DNA of 64,000 bases from Paracoccaceae bacterium (GCA_026989355.1 JALSJM010000005.1:186001-250000); one strand, 5' to 3'. Positions 46,031-56,803 are shown, numbered from the stretch's first letter. Translations and numbers: made by a program. Notes: generated by a model not told the origin, from the sequence alone.

Positions 46031-46126
46031 CGAAGAAACAATAGAAACGAATTTTGGCTTTTGCATGGCGACATGGGAACGGTTATGTTGCGAGGAAAAA
46101 CAGAAAACAACCCGAACGAGGCACCG

Positions 46127-47776
46127 ATGAGCAGCAGTGTCAGCCCATTGCGTCTGTTTTCCTTTCTCGCGTTGTCGCTGCTGATTCTGGGCGCAACGGC
46201 GGCCCTGCGGGGCGGCCTGATGATCGACGGGCACGAGGGCGATACCCTGCACCTGATCGAGATCCTGCTGCGGATCGACGCCGGAGAGTGGCCGCACAAG
46301 GATTTCATGACACCGATCGGCATTCTGGCCTTTGCCCCGATCAACCTGTTCATGAAACTGGGCAACGGGATCGGCGCGGCCTTCATCCATGCCAACATTC
46401 TTGTGGCCGCGCTGCTGCTGCCCATGCTCTGGTGGGCCACATGGAGCCGCCTGCGCGGGGGGATGGCCTATCTTCTTGGCTTTTATGTCATCGTACTGGT
46501 CATGGCGCTGGTCTATGGTGGCGCTTCCCCGACAATCGCCGTTTCGATGCATTACAACCGCTGGGCCTGGGGTATTGCCCATGTTGCCGTGCTGCTGGCC
46601 GTATTGCCGCCGCACAACCATGCGCGCCCGGTGCTTGACGGGGTGCTGATCGGCCTGTCACTGGCCGCGCTGGCCCTGATCAAGGTAACCTATTTCCTGG
46701 CCCTCGCCCCGGTGCTGGCGCTGGCGCTGGCGCTTCGCAAATGCTGGCGCGGCCTGCTTTCCGGCCTGATTGCCGGCCTCGCCGTTGCCGCTTTCATGAC
46801 CTTTCTGGCCGGCCCCGGATACTGGTTGGCCTACATGAACGATCTTCTGGTGGTTTCGCAATCTCAGGTGCGCCCCGAACCGGGCCATGCCTTTACCGAC
46901 ATACTTTCGGCACCCGAGTTCGTTGCCGGAACCGCCCTGATGCTGCTGGCCGTCGTCCTGCTGCGCCAGATCGGATGCAAATACGAAGGCCTGCTGCTGC
47001 TGCTGCTGCTGCCGGGCTTTGCCTATATCACCTATCAGAACTTCGGCAACGACCCCCAGTGGCTGCTGCTGTTTGCGGCGCTGCTGTTTGCCTTTCGCCC
47101 CGCAAGTGGCACCGCAAACCGCTGGGGATGGGATGCGCACAGCCTGTTCAACCTTGCCATTGCCGCGGTTCTGGCCCTGAGCTCGGCCTCGTTCTTCAAC
47201 ATGGCCACAAGCCCCTTCCGGCTGCTGGCCAAGGAGCGCGGCGAATACACGCCGCTTCTGGGCAGGAACAGCCCCCATGACGACATATTGATGCGCAAGG
47301 AACGCGTTCTGCCCGTTGTCGGCAGGACAACCCTTGAAATCCCCGGTCTTGATCTGGCGCTTTACGGTGTCGAGGATTCCGGAAGCGGGAACGGCAAGGA
47401 CGAAACCGCCACCCTGATGGGCGAGGTGCTGCAGGATTGCGAACTGGAGGGCGGCCTTGAAATCTGGCTGACCGCCATGACCCGCGATATCGAACAGGCC
47501 GGCCTGGCCCGGAACAAGCGCATTCTGGCCGCCGATCTGATTTCCAGCCACTGGCTGTTCAGTCGCCAGCTTCTGCCGCTGCGGGGCGGCGCGCCGTGGT
47601 ATTACGGCGGCCTTCCCGGCATCGAAAGCGCCGATTACCTTCTGGTGCCTCAATGCCCGCTGCTGCGCCGGGCCCGCAGGATGATCCTTGAAGAAATCGA
47701 CAAGGCAGACCAGATCACCCTGCGCGAACTGCGGCGCACCTCCTATTACATCCTGCTCGAGATCCGCCGCGAATAG
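46127..47776 (+). CDS. Putative GT-C membrane glycosyltransferase
   Basis: Large membrane protein (549 aa). About ten or eleven helices lie in the first 380 residues, followed by a soluble C-terminal part of about 170 residues. After the first helix comes a loop with acidic residues and a histidine (MIDGHEGDTLHLIEILLRID), then PHKDFMTPIG. This is the place where GT-C enzymes using polyprenyl-phosphate sugars carry their catalytic acids. No exact family was recognised. The start at 46127 has GAGG upstream; an ATG at 46085 is possible. Its neighbours (Tad locus; polyprenyl-pentose genes on both sides) suggest an arabinosyl- or ribosyl-transferase, which is an inference. Confidence 0.6.
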   Translation: MSSSVSPLRLFSFLALSLLILGATAALRGGLMIDGHEGDTLHLIEILLRIDAGEWPHKDFMTPIGILAFAPINLFMKLGNGIGAAFIHANILVAALLLPMLWWATWSRLRGGMAYLLGFYVIVLVMALVYGGASPTIAVSMHYNRWAWGIAHVAVLLAVLPPHNHARPVLDGVLIGLSLAALALIKVTYFLALAPVLALALALRKCWRGLLSGLIAGLAVAAFMTFLAGPGYWLAYMNDLLVVSQSQVRPEPGHAFTDILSAPEFVAGTALMLLAVVLLRQIGCKYEGLLLLLLLPGFAYITYQNFGNDPQWLLLFAALLFAFRPASGTANRWGWDAHSLFNLAIAAVLALSSASFFNMATSPFRLLAKERGEYTPLLGRNSPHDDILMRKERVLPVVGRTTLEIPGLDLALYGVEDSGSGNGKDETATLMGEVLQDCELEGGLEIWLTAMTRDIEQAGLARNKRILAADLISSHWLFSRQLLPLRGGAPWYYGGLPGIESADYLLVPQCPLLRRARRMILEEIDKADQITLRELRRTSYYILLEIRRE

Positions 47777-47818
47777 CGCCGCGCCCCACCCCGTCCGGCC
47801 TGGGAAAACAAGTGCCCG

Positions 47819-48346
47819 TCAGCCGCCGGACAGCGGCGTTCCGACACCGTAACGAACGACCATGACAAGATAAAAGACCAGCACACTGCCAAGGGCAAGG
47901 CCCATGGGGAAATCCTTGGTATCCCAGGATTCCCAGCCTTCGGTCATGCGGCGAAAGGCTTTCGAACTCTGGAACAGGCGATGCGTGAGAAAAGCCGCGA
48001 TCAGAACGGCGGCGAAGAACAGCATCATCTCCAATGCGTCCTCGCGGGCGATGAAGGGGGCCATCGCCGCGGCGAATTTCGCATCGCCCGCACCGATCAA
48101 CCGCGCCATGTTCAGAACGAAGCCGATCACCAGCACCACCACCAGGTGCAGCAGCCGCCACAGGTAATCGTCAAGCGGCAGGGCGATCGGCCCCACCACC
48201 AGATAGACCCCCGTCAGCGCCAGCACCGCGGCATTGGGAATCTTCAGATATTTCATGTCGCTCCAGGCGGCCCAGATGCAGATCGGAAGCACGAAGGGCA
48301 GAAACCACAGCGCGGCCGTAGCCGGGGTTACAAGTGCCGGTTCCAT
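47819..48346 (-). CDS. cpaA: Prepilin peptidase of the Tad system (CpaA/TadV)
   Basis: Inner-membrane aspartic protease (175 aa) that removes the leader peptide of Flp prepilins. The short form lacks the methyltransferase domain of PilD. Both catalytic aspartates are visible: in AAWSDMKYLKIPN and in the GxGD motif of LIGAGDAKF. Five to six helices are predicted. It is the last gene of the leftward tad series, one base after the TPR lipoprotein gene, and convergent with the GT-C gene. Confidence 0.9.
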   Translation of the reverse strand: MEPALVTPATAALWFLPFVLPICIWAAWSDMKYLKIPNAAVLALTGVYLVVGPIALPLDDYLWRLLHLVVVLVIGFVLNMARLIGAGDAKFAAAMAPFIAREDALEMMLFFAAVLIAAFLTHRLFQSSKAFRRMTEGWESWDTKDFPMGLALGSVLVFYLVMVVRYGVGTPLSGG

Positions 48347-48347
48347 G

Positions 48348-49205
48348 TCAGTTCGTCACATTTGCTTCCAGCGCCCGCAGCGAACGGGCCGCGGCCTCGA
48401 AATGCTGCGGATGCGTATCGATCGCTTCCTTCAGCAGGCCCTTGCCGATCGAGACATCGCCCTGCTTGATGGCGGTCAGCGCCAGGGTGTAAAGCAGCTC
48501 GGCCCGTTCGGTCTGGGTCATCGGGACGACCGGCAACTGATAGTTGCGTTGCGCGCCGCGGGCCAGAACCATGTTGTTCTTGGCCGTGAACAGGCTCTTG
48601 TCATAGGTCAGCGCCTGGGCAAACAGCTTTTCGGCGGCTTTGTAATCACCGCGCGCAAGCTTGGAATAGCCCCAGTTGTTGTAAACCCCGGCGGGTCTGG
48701 TGGTCAGCCCCACGGCCGTTTCATAGAAACTGTCGGCTTTCTTCCATTCCTTGTTGCTGTCGGCAATCATCGCCTCGAGCCGGTAGCGCTGATAGGTTTC
48801 GTGGGTCGGGGGGATCTGATCAAGCACTGCCTCGGCTTCTTTCCAGTTGCCGTTGCGGATCAGGGCATCGGCCCATTGGACCCTGTCTTCATTGGTGCCC
48901 TCGGGGCTGGAGACAACCGCTTCCCACACCTTCGTGGCTTCGGGATACATCTTGGCGCGGATCAGCGAAATCGCCAGCCCGCGTTTCAGATCGATCCGGT
49001 CCGGGTTGTCGGTCGATGCACGGCGGAAATAGGCCACGGCCTCTTTCGGATCGCCTACCGTCAGCATGATATCGTTGAGGTTGGTTTCGTCGATCGCGTT
49101 CACGCCCTTGACGGCACGCGCGACGGACGCCTTGTTGTTGTTTTCACAGCCTGTCAGGATGACTGCGCCGGACAGGCACAGCGAAATTATGATCTTCTGG
49201 CGCAT
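48348..49205 (-). CDS. tadD: TPR-repeat lipoprotein, TadD-like
   Basis: Predicted lipoprotein (285 aa). The signal peptide ends in the lipobox LTGC (Cys at about 20). It is followed by several tetratricopeptide repeats (AVAYFRRASTDNPDRIDLKRG, KEAEAVLDQIPPTHETYQRYR, VYNNWGYSKLARGDYKAAEKL). TadD-type proteins act as pilotins or assembly factors for the Tad secretin complex. It lies between the second TPR lipoprotein gene and cpaA. Which of the two TPR proteins is the true TadD cannot be decided here. Confidence 0.82.
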   Translation of the reverse strand: MRQKIIISLCLSGAVILTGCENNNKASVARAVKGVNAIDETNLNDIMLTVGDPKEAVAYFRRASTDNPDRIDLKRGLAISLIRAKMYPEATKVWEAVVSSPEGTNEDRVQWADALIRNGNWKEAEAVLDQIPPTHETYQRYRLEAMIADSNKEWKKADSFYETAVGLTTRPAGVYNNWGYSKLARGDYKAAEKLFAQALTYDKSLFTAKNNMVLARGAQRNYQLPVVPMTQTERAELLYTLALTAIKQGDVSIGKGLLKEAIDTHPQHFEAAARSLRALEANVTN

Positions 49206-49235
49206 TCTTGCGTCCTTTTTTCTGCTCGGTCCCCG

Positions 49236-49802
49236 TCATGGCGTGGCCAGCAGCAGATATTTCCCGCCACCGCGCCGCACCAGGACAAACTTGCTTTCCT
49301 CTGGCGCATCATATGCGGTTTTGCGGGTTTTTTCGATAGCAAGGCGCAGATTATCGCGGATCGAGTCACTTTGGCCACTGTCAAGGGCATAGGCGCGCTT
49401 GAAAACTTCCATCGCCTCGGCGGTATTGCCGCGCTCCATCAGCACCACGCCAAGGTTGTTCCAGGCGGCGGGGAATTCCGGATCCTTCATGACGGCCTGC
49501 CGCAATATCCGCTCGGCCTGCCCAAGGCGCCCCAGGCGCAGGTTGGCCGAACCGATGGCGCTGAGCACATCGGCCGTCATGCCCTGCCGGGCTGCCGCGC
49601 GGTAATAGGCCTTGAGGGCAAGCTCGTATTCTCCGGCTGCCATGAGCCGGTGGCCGACCAGCAGCCCGTCAACCCCGCCCTCCCGTGTTGCGGCTGTGCC
49701 CGGTGCATAGGGGTTGCCCTTCTTCAGGCCCGGGCCGCCCGCCGGCTGGCAGGCGGCCAGCAAGACCGTTGCCGCGATGATCCCCACCCATTTTCTGCCC
49801 AT
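49236..49802 (-). CDS. Second TPR-repeat lipoprotein of the Tad locus
   Basis: Predicted lipoprotein (188 aa) with lipobox LLAAC at the end of a short signal peptide. Three tetratricopeptide repeats follow (AAGEYELALKAYYRAAARQG, SANLRLGRLGQAERILRQAV, NNLGVVLMERGNTAEAMEVF), then a tail ending VRRGGGKYLLLATP. It begins two bases after tadC ends. Pairs of TPR lipoproteins at this place are usual in Tad loci of related bacteria. Likely role: assembly or stability of the outer-membrane pore. Confidence 0.8.
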   Translation of the reverse strand: MGRKWVGIIAATVLLAACQPAGGPGLKKGNPYAPGTAATREGGVDGLLVGHRLMAAGEYELALKAYYRAAARQGMTADVLSAIGSANLRLGRLGQAERILRQAVMKDPEFPAAWNNLGVVLMERGNTAEAMEVFKRAYALDSGQSDSIRDNLRLAIEKTRKTAYDAPEESKFVLVRRGGGKYLLLATP

Positions 49803-49804
49803 GG

Positions 49805-50788
49805 CTAGATGCCGAGTTGCTTGAATGTCTGCGCGATTCCGTAAACCGAAGGACCAAGCAGGATGATCAGCAGCGGCGGAACCGTCAGCATCATGGTGGC
49901 AAGAGTCATCTTGGTTGGCAAGGTGTTTGCCTTTTCCTCAGCCCGCATCACCCGCTTGTCGCGCATCTCGGATGCATAAACCCGAAGCGCATCGGCGATC
50001 GAAGTGCCGAAGGTAGAGGACTGGATCAGAACGGTGACAAAGCTTGCCACGTCATCAACCCCGGTGCGTTCCGACATGTCGCGCAGCACGGCGGTGCGGT
50101 CCTTGCCGGCCTTCATCTCGTTGGCGACGGTTTCGAATTCATCGGCCAGATCGGGAAAGCCGGCGCGAATCTCGCGCGCCACGCGGATGATCGCCTGATC
50201 AAGCGACTGCCCCGCCTCGACGCAGACCAGCATCATGTCCAGCGCATCGGGGAAACCGTTGGTGATGGCCTCGATCCGTGCCTCGCGCCGCCGCGTCACC
50301 CAGTATTTCGGCCCCATATAGCCGACCAGGCCCGGAATCATCACGGTCAGCATCAGGTTGGTGGTCGTCGGCTCTCCGTTGGCCATCTTGACGATTGCCC
50401 AGATGCTGCCGAAGATCAGGCCGATAATGCCCAGCGCAAACTGCAGGAAATGGAAGGTGCGCACCGCGGTCTTGCTGCGGTATCCTGCCTGCAGCAGCTT
50501 CAGGCGAATGGCGGAATATTCCTCTTCATCCTGGGGCTCCAGAAAGTTGGAATATTTCTCCAGCTTGTCCTTCTTGTTGTCAAAACGCAGCGTGGCGCCC
50601 TTTTCCTTGGGCAACCGGCTGCCGGCCTGCGCCTTGCGCAGCTTGTCCAGAGGGTCTTCCTCCTTCTTCAGAAGCACGGGCAGGGTGAGCAGGATCAGGA
50701 ACATGCCCAGTACCCCGACCGCCAGCAAGGGGCCGAAGGGGCCGAAGCTGTCTGTCAGAAACGTGTTGATACGGCCGAAGAATTCCAT
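49805..50788 (-). CDS. tadC: Tad pilus inner-membrane protein TadC
   Basis: GspF-like platform protein (327 aa) that with TadB forms the inner-membrane base on which the ATPase CpaF works. It has an N-terminal helix (FGPLLAVGVLGMFLILLTLPVLL), a cytosolic part and two GspF/T2SSF segments. Those include DALDMMLVCVEAGQSLDQAI and the EEKANTLPTKMTLATMMLTVPPLL-type C-terminus. Nine bases separate it from tadB. Confidence 0.92.
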   Translation of the reverse strand: MEFFGRINTFLTDSFGPFGPLLAVGVLGMFLILLTLPVLLKKEEDPLDKLRKAQAGSRLPKEKGATLRFDNKKDKLEKYSNFLEPQDEEEYSAIRLKLLQAGYRSKTAVRTFHFLQFALGIIGLIFGSIWAIVKMANGEPTTTNLMLTVMIPGLVGYMGPKYWVTRRREARIEAITNGFPDALDMMLVCVEAGQSLDQAIIRVAREIRAGFPDLADEFETVANEMKAGKDRTAVLRDMSERTGVDDVASFVTVLIQSSTFGTSIADALRVYASEMRDKRVMRAEEKANTLPTKMTLATMMLTVPPLLIILLGPSVYGIAQTFKQLGI

Positions 50789-50797
50789 CTTGTCCCC

Positions 50798-51766
50798 CTA
50801 GACCTTGATGTTCACGAGCGCCCGCATGACGAACATGTTGGCAATCAGGAAGGCCGCCACGATCAGCGCCGCCGGAATGAAGGCCGATGTTTCCTGCACA
50901 TCCTTGTAATAATCGGGCTCGATCAGGTTGATGCCGATCAGGGCCACGATCGGAAAGCCCGACAGGAACATGCCCGACCATTTTGCCTCGGCGGTGATCG
51001 CCTTGACACGGCGGAACAGCTTGAAGCGGGCCCGGATCACCTTGGCCAGGCCGTCAAGGATCTCGGCCAGGTTGCCGCCCGATGTCTGCTGGATCGAAAC
51101 CGCAACCGCAAGAAAGCGCAGATCCTGCATGTCAAGGCGTTCGGCCATGGCTTTCAGCGCCTCGCCCACGTCGCGGCCATAGGCGGCCTCGTCGGCGATC
51201 ACGCCCATTTCCGTGCCCAGAGGATCGGGAACCTCCTTGGCGACGATCTGGATCGCCGAGGTAAACGGATGCCCCACCCTGAGCGAGCGCACCATCAGCT
51301 CCACCGCATCCGGAAGCTGTTCCTCGATCATGGCAAGGCGCTTCTTGGCCTTCTTGTTGATCCAGTGATAGACGCCCCCGACCCCCATCACGACCGAAAT
51401 CAGCAGGCGCACCGGCAGCGAGGCACTGGTGCCCACGGTCAGCCCGACGAAGGAAAACATCCCGAGCATCACCATCAGCAGGATCAGCTGGTTGGGTGAA
51501 AAGGCGATATTGGCCTTCTGCGCCTTGTTGGCGAGGATCGAATAGATCGGAATCGACCGCGCCCGCATGTGCTGGCTCATCTCCTTGCGGAGCTGTTCCA
51601 GCACCTGTTCGCGGCCCATGCCCTTTTCAAGCATCTCGAGGCGGCGGTTCACCCGGTTGTTGAGGCTGATCGACTTGCCGAAGACAGTCAGGTATATACC
51701 CTCGACCAGCAGCAGGACCGCCACGAAGATCAGGCCATAGACGATAAGCTCGGTGTTGAACGTCAT
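50798..51766 (-). CDS. tadB: Tad pilus inner-membrane protein TadB
   Basis: GspF-like platform protein (322 aa), partner of TadC. Features: first helix YGLIFVAVLLLVEGIYLTVFG, then LPDAVELMVRSLRVGHPFTSAI and MQDLRFLAVAVSIQQTSGGNLAEIL, the conserved T2SSF blocks, with final helices near KWSGMFLSGFPIVALIGINL. It begins five bases after cpaF ends. Confidence 0.92.
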   Translation of the reverse strand: MTFNTELIVYGLIFVAVLLLVEGIYLTVFGKSISLNNRVNRRLEMLEKGMGREQVLEQLRKEMSQHMRARSIPIYSILANKAQKANIAFSPNQLILLMVMLGMFSFVGLTVGTSASLPVRLLISVVMGVGGVYHWINKKAKKRLAMIEEQLPDAVELMVRSLRVGHPFTSAIQIVAKEVPDPLGTEMGVIADEAAYGRDVGEALKAMAERLDMQDLRFLAVAVSIQQTSGGNLAEILDGLAKVIRARFKLFRRVKAITAEAKWSGMFLSGFPIVALIGINLIEPDYYKDVQETSAFIPAALIVAAFLIANMFVMRALVNIKV

Positions 51767-51771
51767 GGCAT

Positions 51772-53208
<1,437 letters not shown>

Positions 53209-53288
53209 TATGCTAGCCTCTTGTTACAACAAACGCATAAACACGATGCATCACCTTTCATGGCAGCCGCGTCAGCAGCTTCATCCGC

Positions 53289-54536
53289 TCACTTGTCACC
53301 CGCAGCCTCGGAAACATTCAGTTCGTGCACCGAATGCGCCAGCTTCTGGATTTCCTTGCGCAGCGGGTTCTTGGGCGATGTTTCGGCCAGCGGCAGCCCG
53401 TGATCCCCGGCCTGCAGCACCTGCTTGCCGCCATCGGGCAGAAGCACCTCGATCTTGATGTCAAGGCTCTCGGCCAGGCGCTTGACACGCGACTTGCCGC
53501 TGAGATCGGTGAACTTCGGCGCCCGGTTCAACAGATAGCGCAGCTTGTTGAAGGGCAGATCCTCGCCCTTCAGCGCACGGATCAGCCGCAGCGTATTCTG
53601 GGCCGAGCGCATGTCAAGTTCGAGCGTCGCGAAATAGACATGCGCCTCGTTCAGAACCACCTCGGTCCAGCTGACCAGGGTCGAGGGCATGTCGATGATC
53701 ACGTAATCGAAGTTCAGGCGGGCCTTTTCGATGATCCGGGCGATGTCTTCGGATGTCAGCAGATCAAGCGGCAGCATTTCCGCAGGCGATGTCAGCACAT
53801 GCAGCTTTTCATTGAAGGTCAGAAGCGCCTGCATGAAAGCTTCGCTGTCCATCGATTCGGTGTCGGAAAGCAGTTCATAGACCGCCTCGCGCCGGGGCAG
53901 ATCAAGATAGGTTGCAACCGTGCCGAACTGCAGATCAAGATCGATCAGACAGACCCGCGGCGGGTTGTCCTTGTCGATATTCGCCAGCTCCCAGGCCAGG
54001 TTCACCGCATAGGTGGTGGCGCCGGTACCGCCGGCCAGCCCGTGCACGGCCATCACCACGGCATCGTGGTTGTTTGTGGCCTTGAGCGCGGTCTGCTGCC
54101 CCGCATTTTCCAGTTTTTCGGTGGCAGGGGCCGCGCGCAGGCGCTCGATGGCCTGGTGCAGCTCGCCCTCGGGCAGGGGATAGGGCACGAAATCATCGGC
54201 CCCGAGGCGCAGCAGCTGATGCAGGGCAATGGGACTTACTTCCTCGGCAATGAGGATGACCTTGATACCCTTTTCCTTGGCGATCCTGATCAGTTCGCCG
54301 ATCTTCGGAAGCTCGGCCTCGTCCTTGTCGTCAACCGCGATGGCAACGAATTCAAGATGCTCGGCCTCGGGCTGGTTCAGGAAAACCCTGGCATCCTGAA
54401 ACGAAAGATCGCCCCAGCTTTCGCCAAGCTCGGCCTCCATGTCGTCGATCAGCAGATCGAAATTCTGCACGTCACGCGAAATCGTGCAGGCCACGATCGG
54501 TGACGGTTCTGGCTGCAACATTGCATTACTCGCCAT
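53289..54536 (-). CDS. cpaE: Tad localisation ATPase CpaE/TadZ
   Basis: MinD/ParA-like protein (415 aa) that places the Tad machine at its site, often a cell pole. A receiver-like N-terminal domain (about residues 10-140) lacks a clear phosphorylation site. The ATPase domain has the atypical P-loop HGLAGGTGATTYAVNLAWEL without the usual signature lysines, as known for TadZ proteins. It continues with CLIDLDLQFGTVATYLDLP and YVIIDMPSTLVSWTEVVL. The start at 54536 is preferred: AAGGA lies ten bases upstream. In-frame ATGs at 54554 and 54632 are alternatives. Confidence 0.9.
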   Translation of the reverse strand: MASNAMLQPEPSPIVACTISRDVQNFDLLIDDMEAELGESWGDLSFQDARVFLNQPEAEHLEFVAIAVDDKDEAELPKIGELIRIAKEKGIKVILIAEEVSPIALHQLLRLGADDFVPYPLPEGELHQAIERLRAAPATEKLENAGQQTALKATNNHDAVVMAVHGLAGGTGATTYAVNLAWELANIDKDNPPRVCLIDLDLQFGTVATYLDLPRREAVYELLSDTESMDSEAFMQALLTFNEKLHVLTSPAEMLPLDLLTSEDIARIIEKARLNFDYVIIDMPSTLVSWTEVVLNEAHVYFATLELDMRSAQNTLRLIRALKGEDLPFNKLRYLLNRAPKFTDLSGKSRVKRLAESLDIKIEVLLPDGGKQVLQAGDHGLPLAETSPKNPLRKEIQKLAHSVHELNVSEAAGDK

Positions 54537-54756
54537 AGCCAATACATCCTTCATCTCTGATGACAACGGCGGGACCTGCCGGCGCTGTCGCCTTTCGGTG
54601 AGCAGCCGCAGACCGCCATCATCTGCACACAACGGTATTGTCGTGTGAATACTTCCCTTACCGCATGAAGGTGGCCTGAAATCTTGGCAACATTAGGGCC
54701 AAAAAGCCGTAATTATTCGGTATCGTGCGACGATCCCTGCCGTTTCCGCTTTCCCG

Positions 54757-55398
54757 TCACTGACCGGTGTTGGCATATACCGGCTCTTCGGTTGCACTGC
54801 TGACATATTCCCTGAAGACGATATCAGCGTATTTTCCGTTCATTACCAGCGGGTTGTTCTTCACGAAGCCAGAAACTTCCGTCACCGTCCGGCGATTCCG
54901 GCGCTCGCGGCCCTCGGTCACGACCAGCGGCTGCGTTTCCCCGTAGGAAACAACCGCCTCCAGCCGCTTGCGGCTGATTCCCTGCCGCGTCAGGTAATTC
55001 ACCACAGCCTGGGCCCGGCGCATGCCGAGTCGCTTGTTATAGGCGTTCGTCCCCACCTTGTCGGTATGTCCATAAACGCGGAACCGCACTTCGGGGAACT
55101 GACGGATCCAGTCGGCCTGCTGGCGCAGGGCCGCCTTGGCATTCTCGTCAAGGCGCGCGCTGTCGAAATCGAAGGTGACCATCGAGGGCACTTCCCGGGC
55201 AAAACGCTGCGCCAGGTTGATCGTGTAATCCCGTGCGCCGCTCTGAACCAGCATGTTGTTCATGGTCGGGTTGCCGAAGCTGCCTTCGTCAAGATCGCTG
55301 CCCGCTTCGGAACGGAACTTGCTTGCCGCATCCGGGGTGCAGGCGGAAAGCGCGGCCACGGCAGCCAGGATCGCGATCGGTTTCATGTTAGCGCGCAT
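54757..55398 (-). CDS. OmpA-family lipoprotein of the Tad locus
   Basis: Predicted outer-membrane lipoprotein (213 aa) with lipobox LSAC and a C-terminal OmpA domain that binds peptidoglycan. Key parts: VTFDFDSARLDENAKAAL, RVYGHTDKVGTNAYNKRLGMRRA, and GRERRNRRTVTEVSG. It lies four bases after the secretin gene, the place where cpaD/rcpB is found in other Tad loci, so it may fix the secretin to the cell wall. Family assignment is good; the Tad role is inferred. 220 bp separate it from cpaE. Confidence 0.85.
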   Translation of the reverse strand: MRANMKPIAILAAVAALSACTPDAASKFRSEAGSDLDEGSFGNPTMNNMLVQSGARDYTINLAQRFAREVPSMVTFDFDSARLDENAKAALRQQADWIRQFPEVRFRVYGHTDKVGTNAYNKRLGMRRAQAVVNYLTRQGISRKRLEAVVSYGETQPLVVTEGRERRNRRTVTEVSGFVKNNPLVMNGKYADIVFREYVSSATEEPVYANTGQ

Positions 55399-55402
55399 AG
55401 CC

Positions 55403-56803
55403 TTACTCCATCACATAGCCGTAGGAACCGGTGAAATCCTGGCGGGCCACTTCTCCGGCCGCTCCGCGCAGGCGGGGCTTGCCTGCCACCTCGCCCGAAA
55501 GGAACAGTTCGCTCTCGGAAGGCGGGCGGACCCGGTCGGTGGGCAGGGCCAGGGCCTCGCCACGTGTCGGAGTCACCAGATGCGGGGTCACGATGATCAC
55601 CAGTTCGCTCTGATCCCGGCGGTAATTCGTGCTGCGGAACAGCGCACCCAGAACCGGCAGGTCTCCCAGCCACGGGATCTGGTTGACCTGGTCGCGGAAA
55701 TCATCCTGCAGCAGCCCGGCAATGGCAAAGCTCTGGCCATCGCGCATCTCGACGGTTGTCGAGGTCTTGCGGGTGCGGAAGGCTGGCACCGAGAAGGTGT
55801 CGCCGACCAGGAAGGAATTGGTGGTGTCGATCCCCGAAACCTCGGCCTCCATCTTGAGATTGATGATGTCACCCTCGATCACCCGTGGCGTGAACTTCAT
55901 CAGAACACCGAATTCCTTCCATTCCACGGTGATGGTGTTGTTTTCCTGAGCAACCGGGATCGGCACTTCGCCACCGGCAAGGAACTGGGCTTCCTGCCCG
56001 GAAAGGGCGGTCAGGTTGGGTTCGGCCAGGGTGCGCACCAGACCCTTCGTTTCAAGAGCCTCAAGCAGCACGCCAAACTGCACCGAACCGATGGTGAAAC
56101 CAAGGCGCGTGGCACCCGAAATTCCCGGGCGGGTGGTGACCACGGGGTTGTTCACAGCATTGGCGCCGCTCAGCCAGGTGCCGCCTTCATGCTGCACATC
56201 GTTGCCGGCGATGCCGAAAGAGGTGGAAAGCTCCTTGACCACCGAGCGCTGAACCTCGGCAAAACGCACCTTCAGCATCACCTGCTGGGTGCCGCCAACG
56301 CTCATCAGGTTCGAAACCCGGTCAGGTGCATAGCGCTTGGCAAGGTCAAGCGCGCGATCAAGCTTGGCGATGCTCGACACGGTGCCGGAAAGCACGATGC
56401 CATCATTGGCGGTGCGCACCTCGATCTGTTCGCCCGGCAGGATCTGGCGCAGGCGCTCCTTGAACTCGGCGATATCAGGGGTGACATGCACCTCTACATT
56501 GGTGATCAGCCGGCCGTCGGCCCCCAGCAGCGTCAGCGTGGTGCGCCCCGGCGTCTTGCCCAGCACATAGATGGTGCGATCGGACAGGGTTGAAATATCG
56601 GCAATTTCGGGATTGGCGATCGACAGTTCCGTGAAGGGTTCTTCGCTTTCCACGACAACCGCACGGCTCATCGAAACCTTGAGTGCGGCCGAAGGTGCGC
56701 CCCGCATCACCTTGATCGTTTCAGCGCCCGCAATCGTCGGAACCGCTGTTACACACACGGCAAAACCCAGAAGGGCCGCCTTCAGAAACCTGCTCATATT
56801 CAT
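55403..56803 (-). CDS. cpaC: Tad outer-membrane secretin CpaC/RcpA
   Basis: Forms the outer-membrane channel for the Flp pilus (466 aa). A signal peptide (FLKAALLGFAVCVTAVPTIAGA) precedes the N-terminal pilus-assembly domain (VVVESEEPFTELSIANPEIAD, IYVLGKTPGRTTLTLLG). A BON/N1-type domain follows (EVRTANDGIVLSGTVSSIAKL), then the secretin domain (VRTLAEPNLTALSGQEAQFLAG, VPIPVAQENNTITVEWKEFGV, ELVIIVTPHLVTP). AGGATCACC before the ATG at 56803 decides the start. Confidence 0.94.
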   Translation of the reverse strand: MNMSRFLKAALLGFAVCVTAVPTIAGAETIKVMRGAPSAALKVSMSRAVVVESEEPFTELSIANPEIADISTLSDRTIYVLGKTPGRTTLTLLGADGRLITNVEVHVTPDIAEFKERLRQILPGEQIEVRTANDGIVLSGTVSSIAKLDRALDLAKRYAPDRVSNLMSVGGTQQVMLKVRFAEVQRSVVKELSTSFGIAGNDVQHEGGTWLSGANAVNNPVVTTRPGISGATRLGFTIGSVQFGVLLEALETKGLVRTLAEPNLTALSGQEAQFLAGGEVPIPVAQENNTITVEWKEFGVLMKFTPRVIEGDIINLKMEAEVSGIDTTNSFLVGDTFSVPAFRTRKTSTTVEMRDGQSFAIAGLLQDDFRDQVNQIPWLGDLPVLGALFRSTNYRRDQSELVIIVTPHLVTPTRGEALALPTDRVRPPSESELFLSGEVAGKPRLRGAAGEVARQDFTGSYGYVME

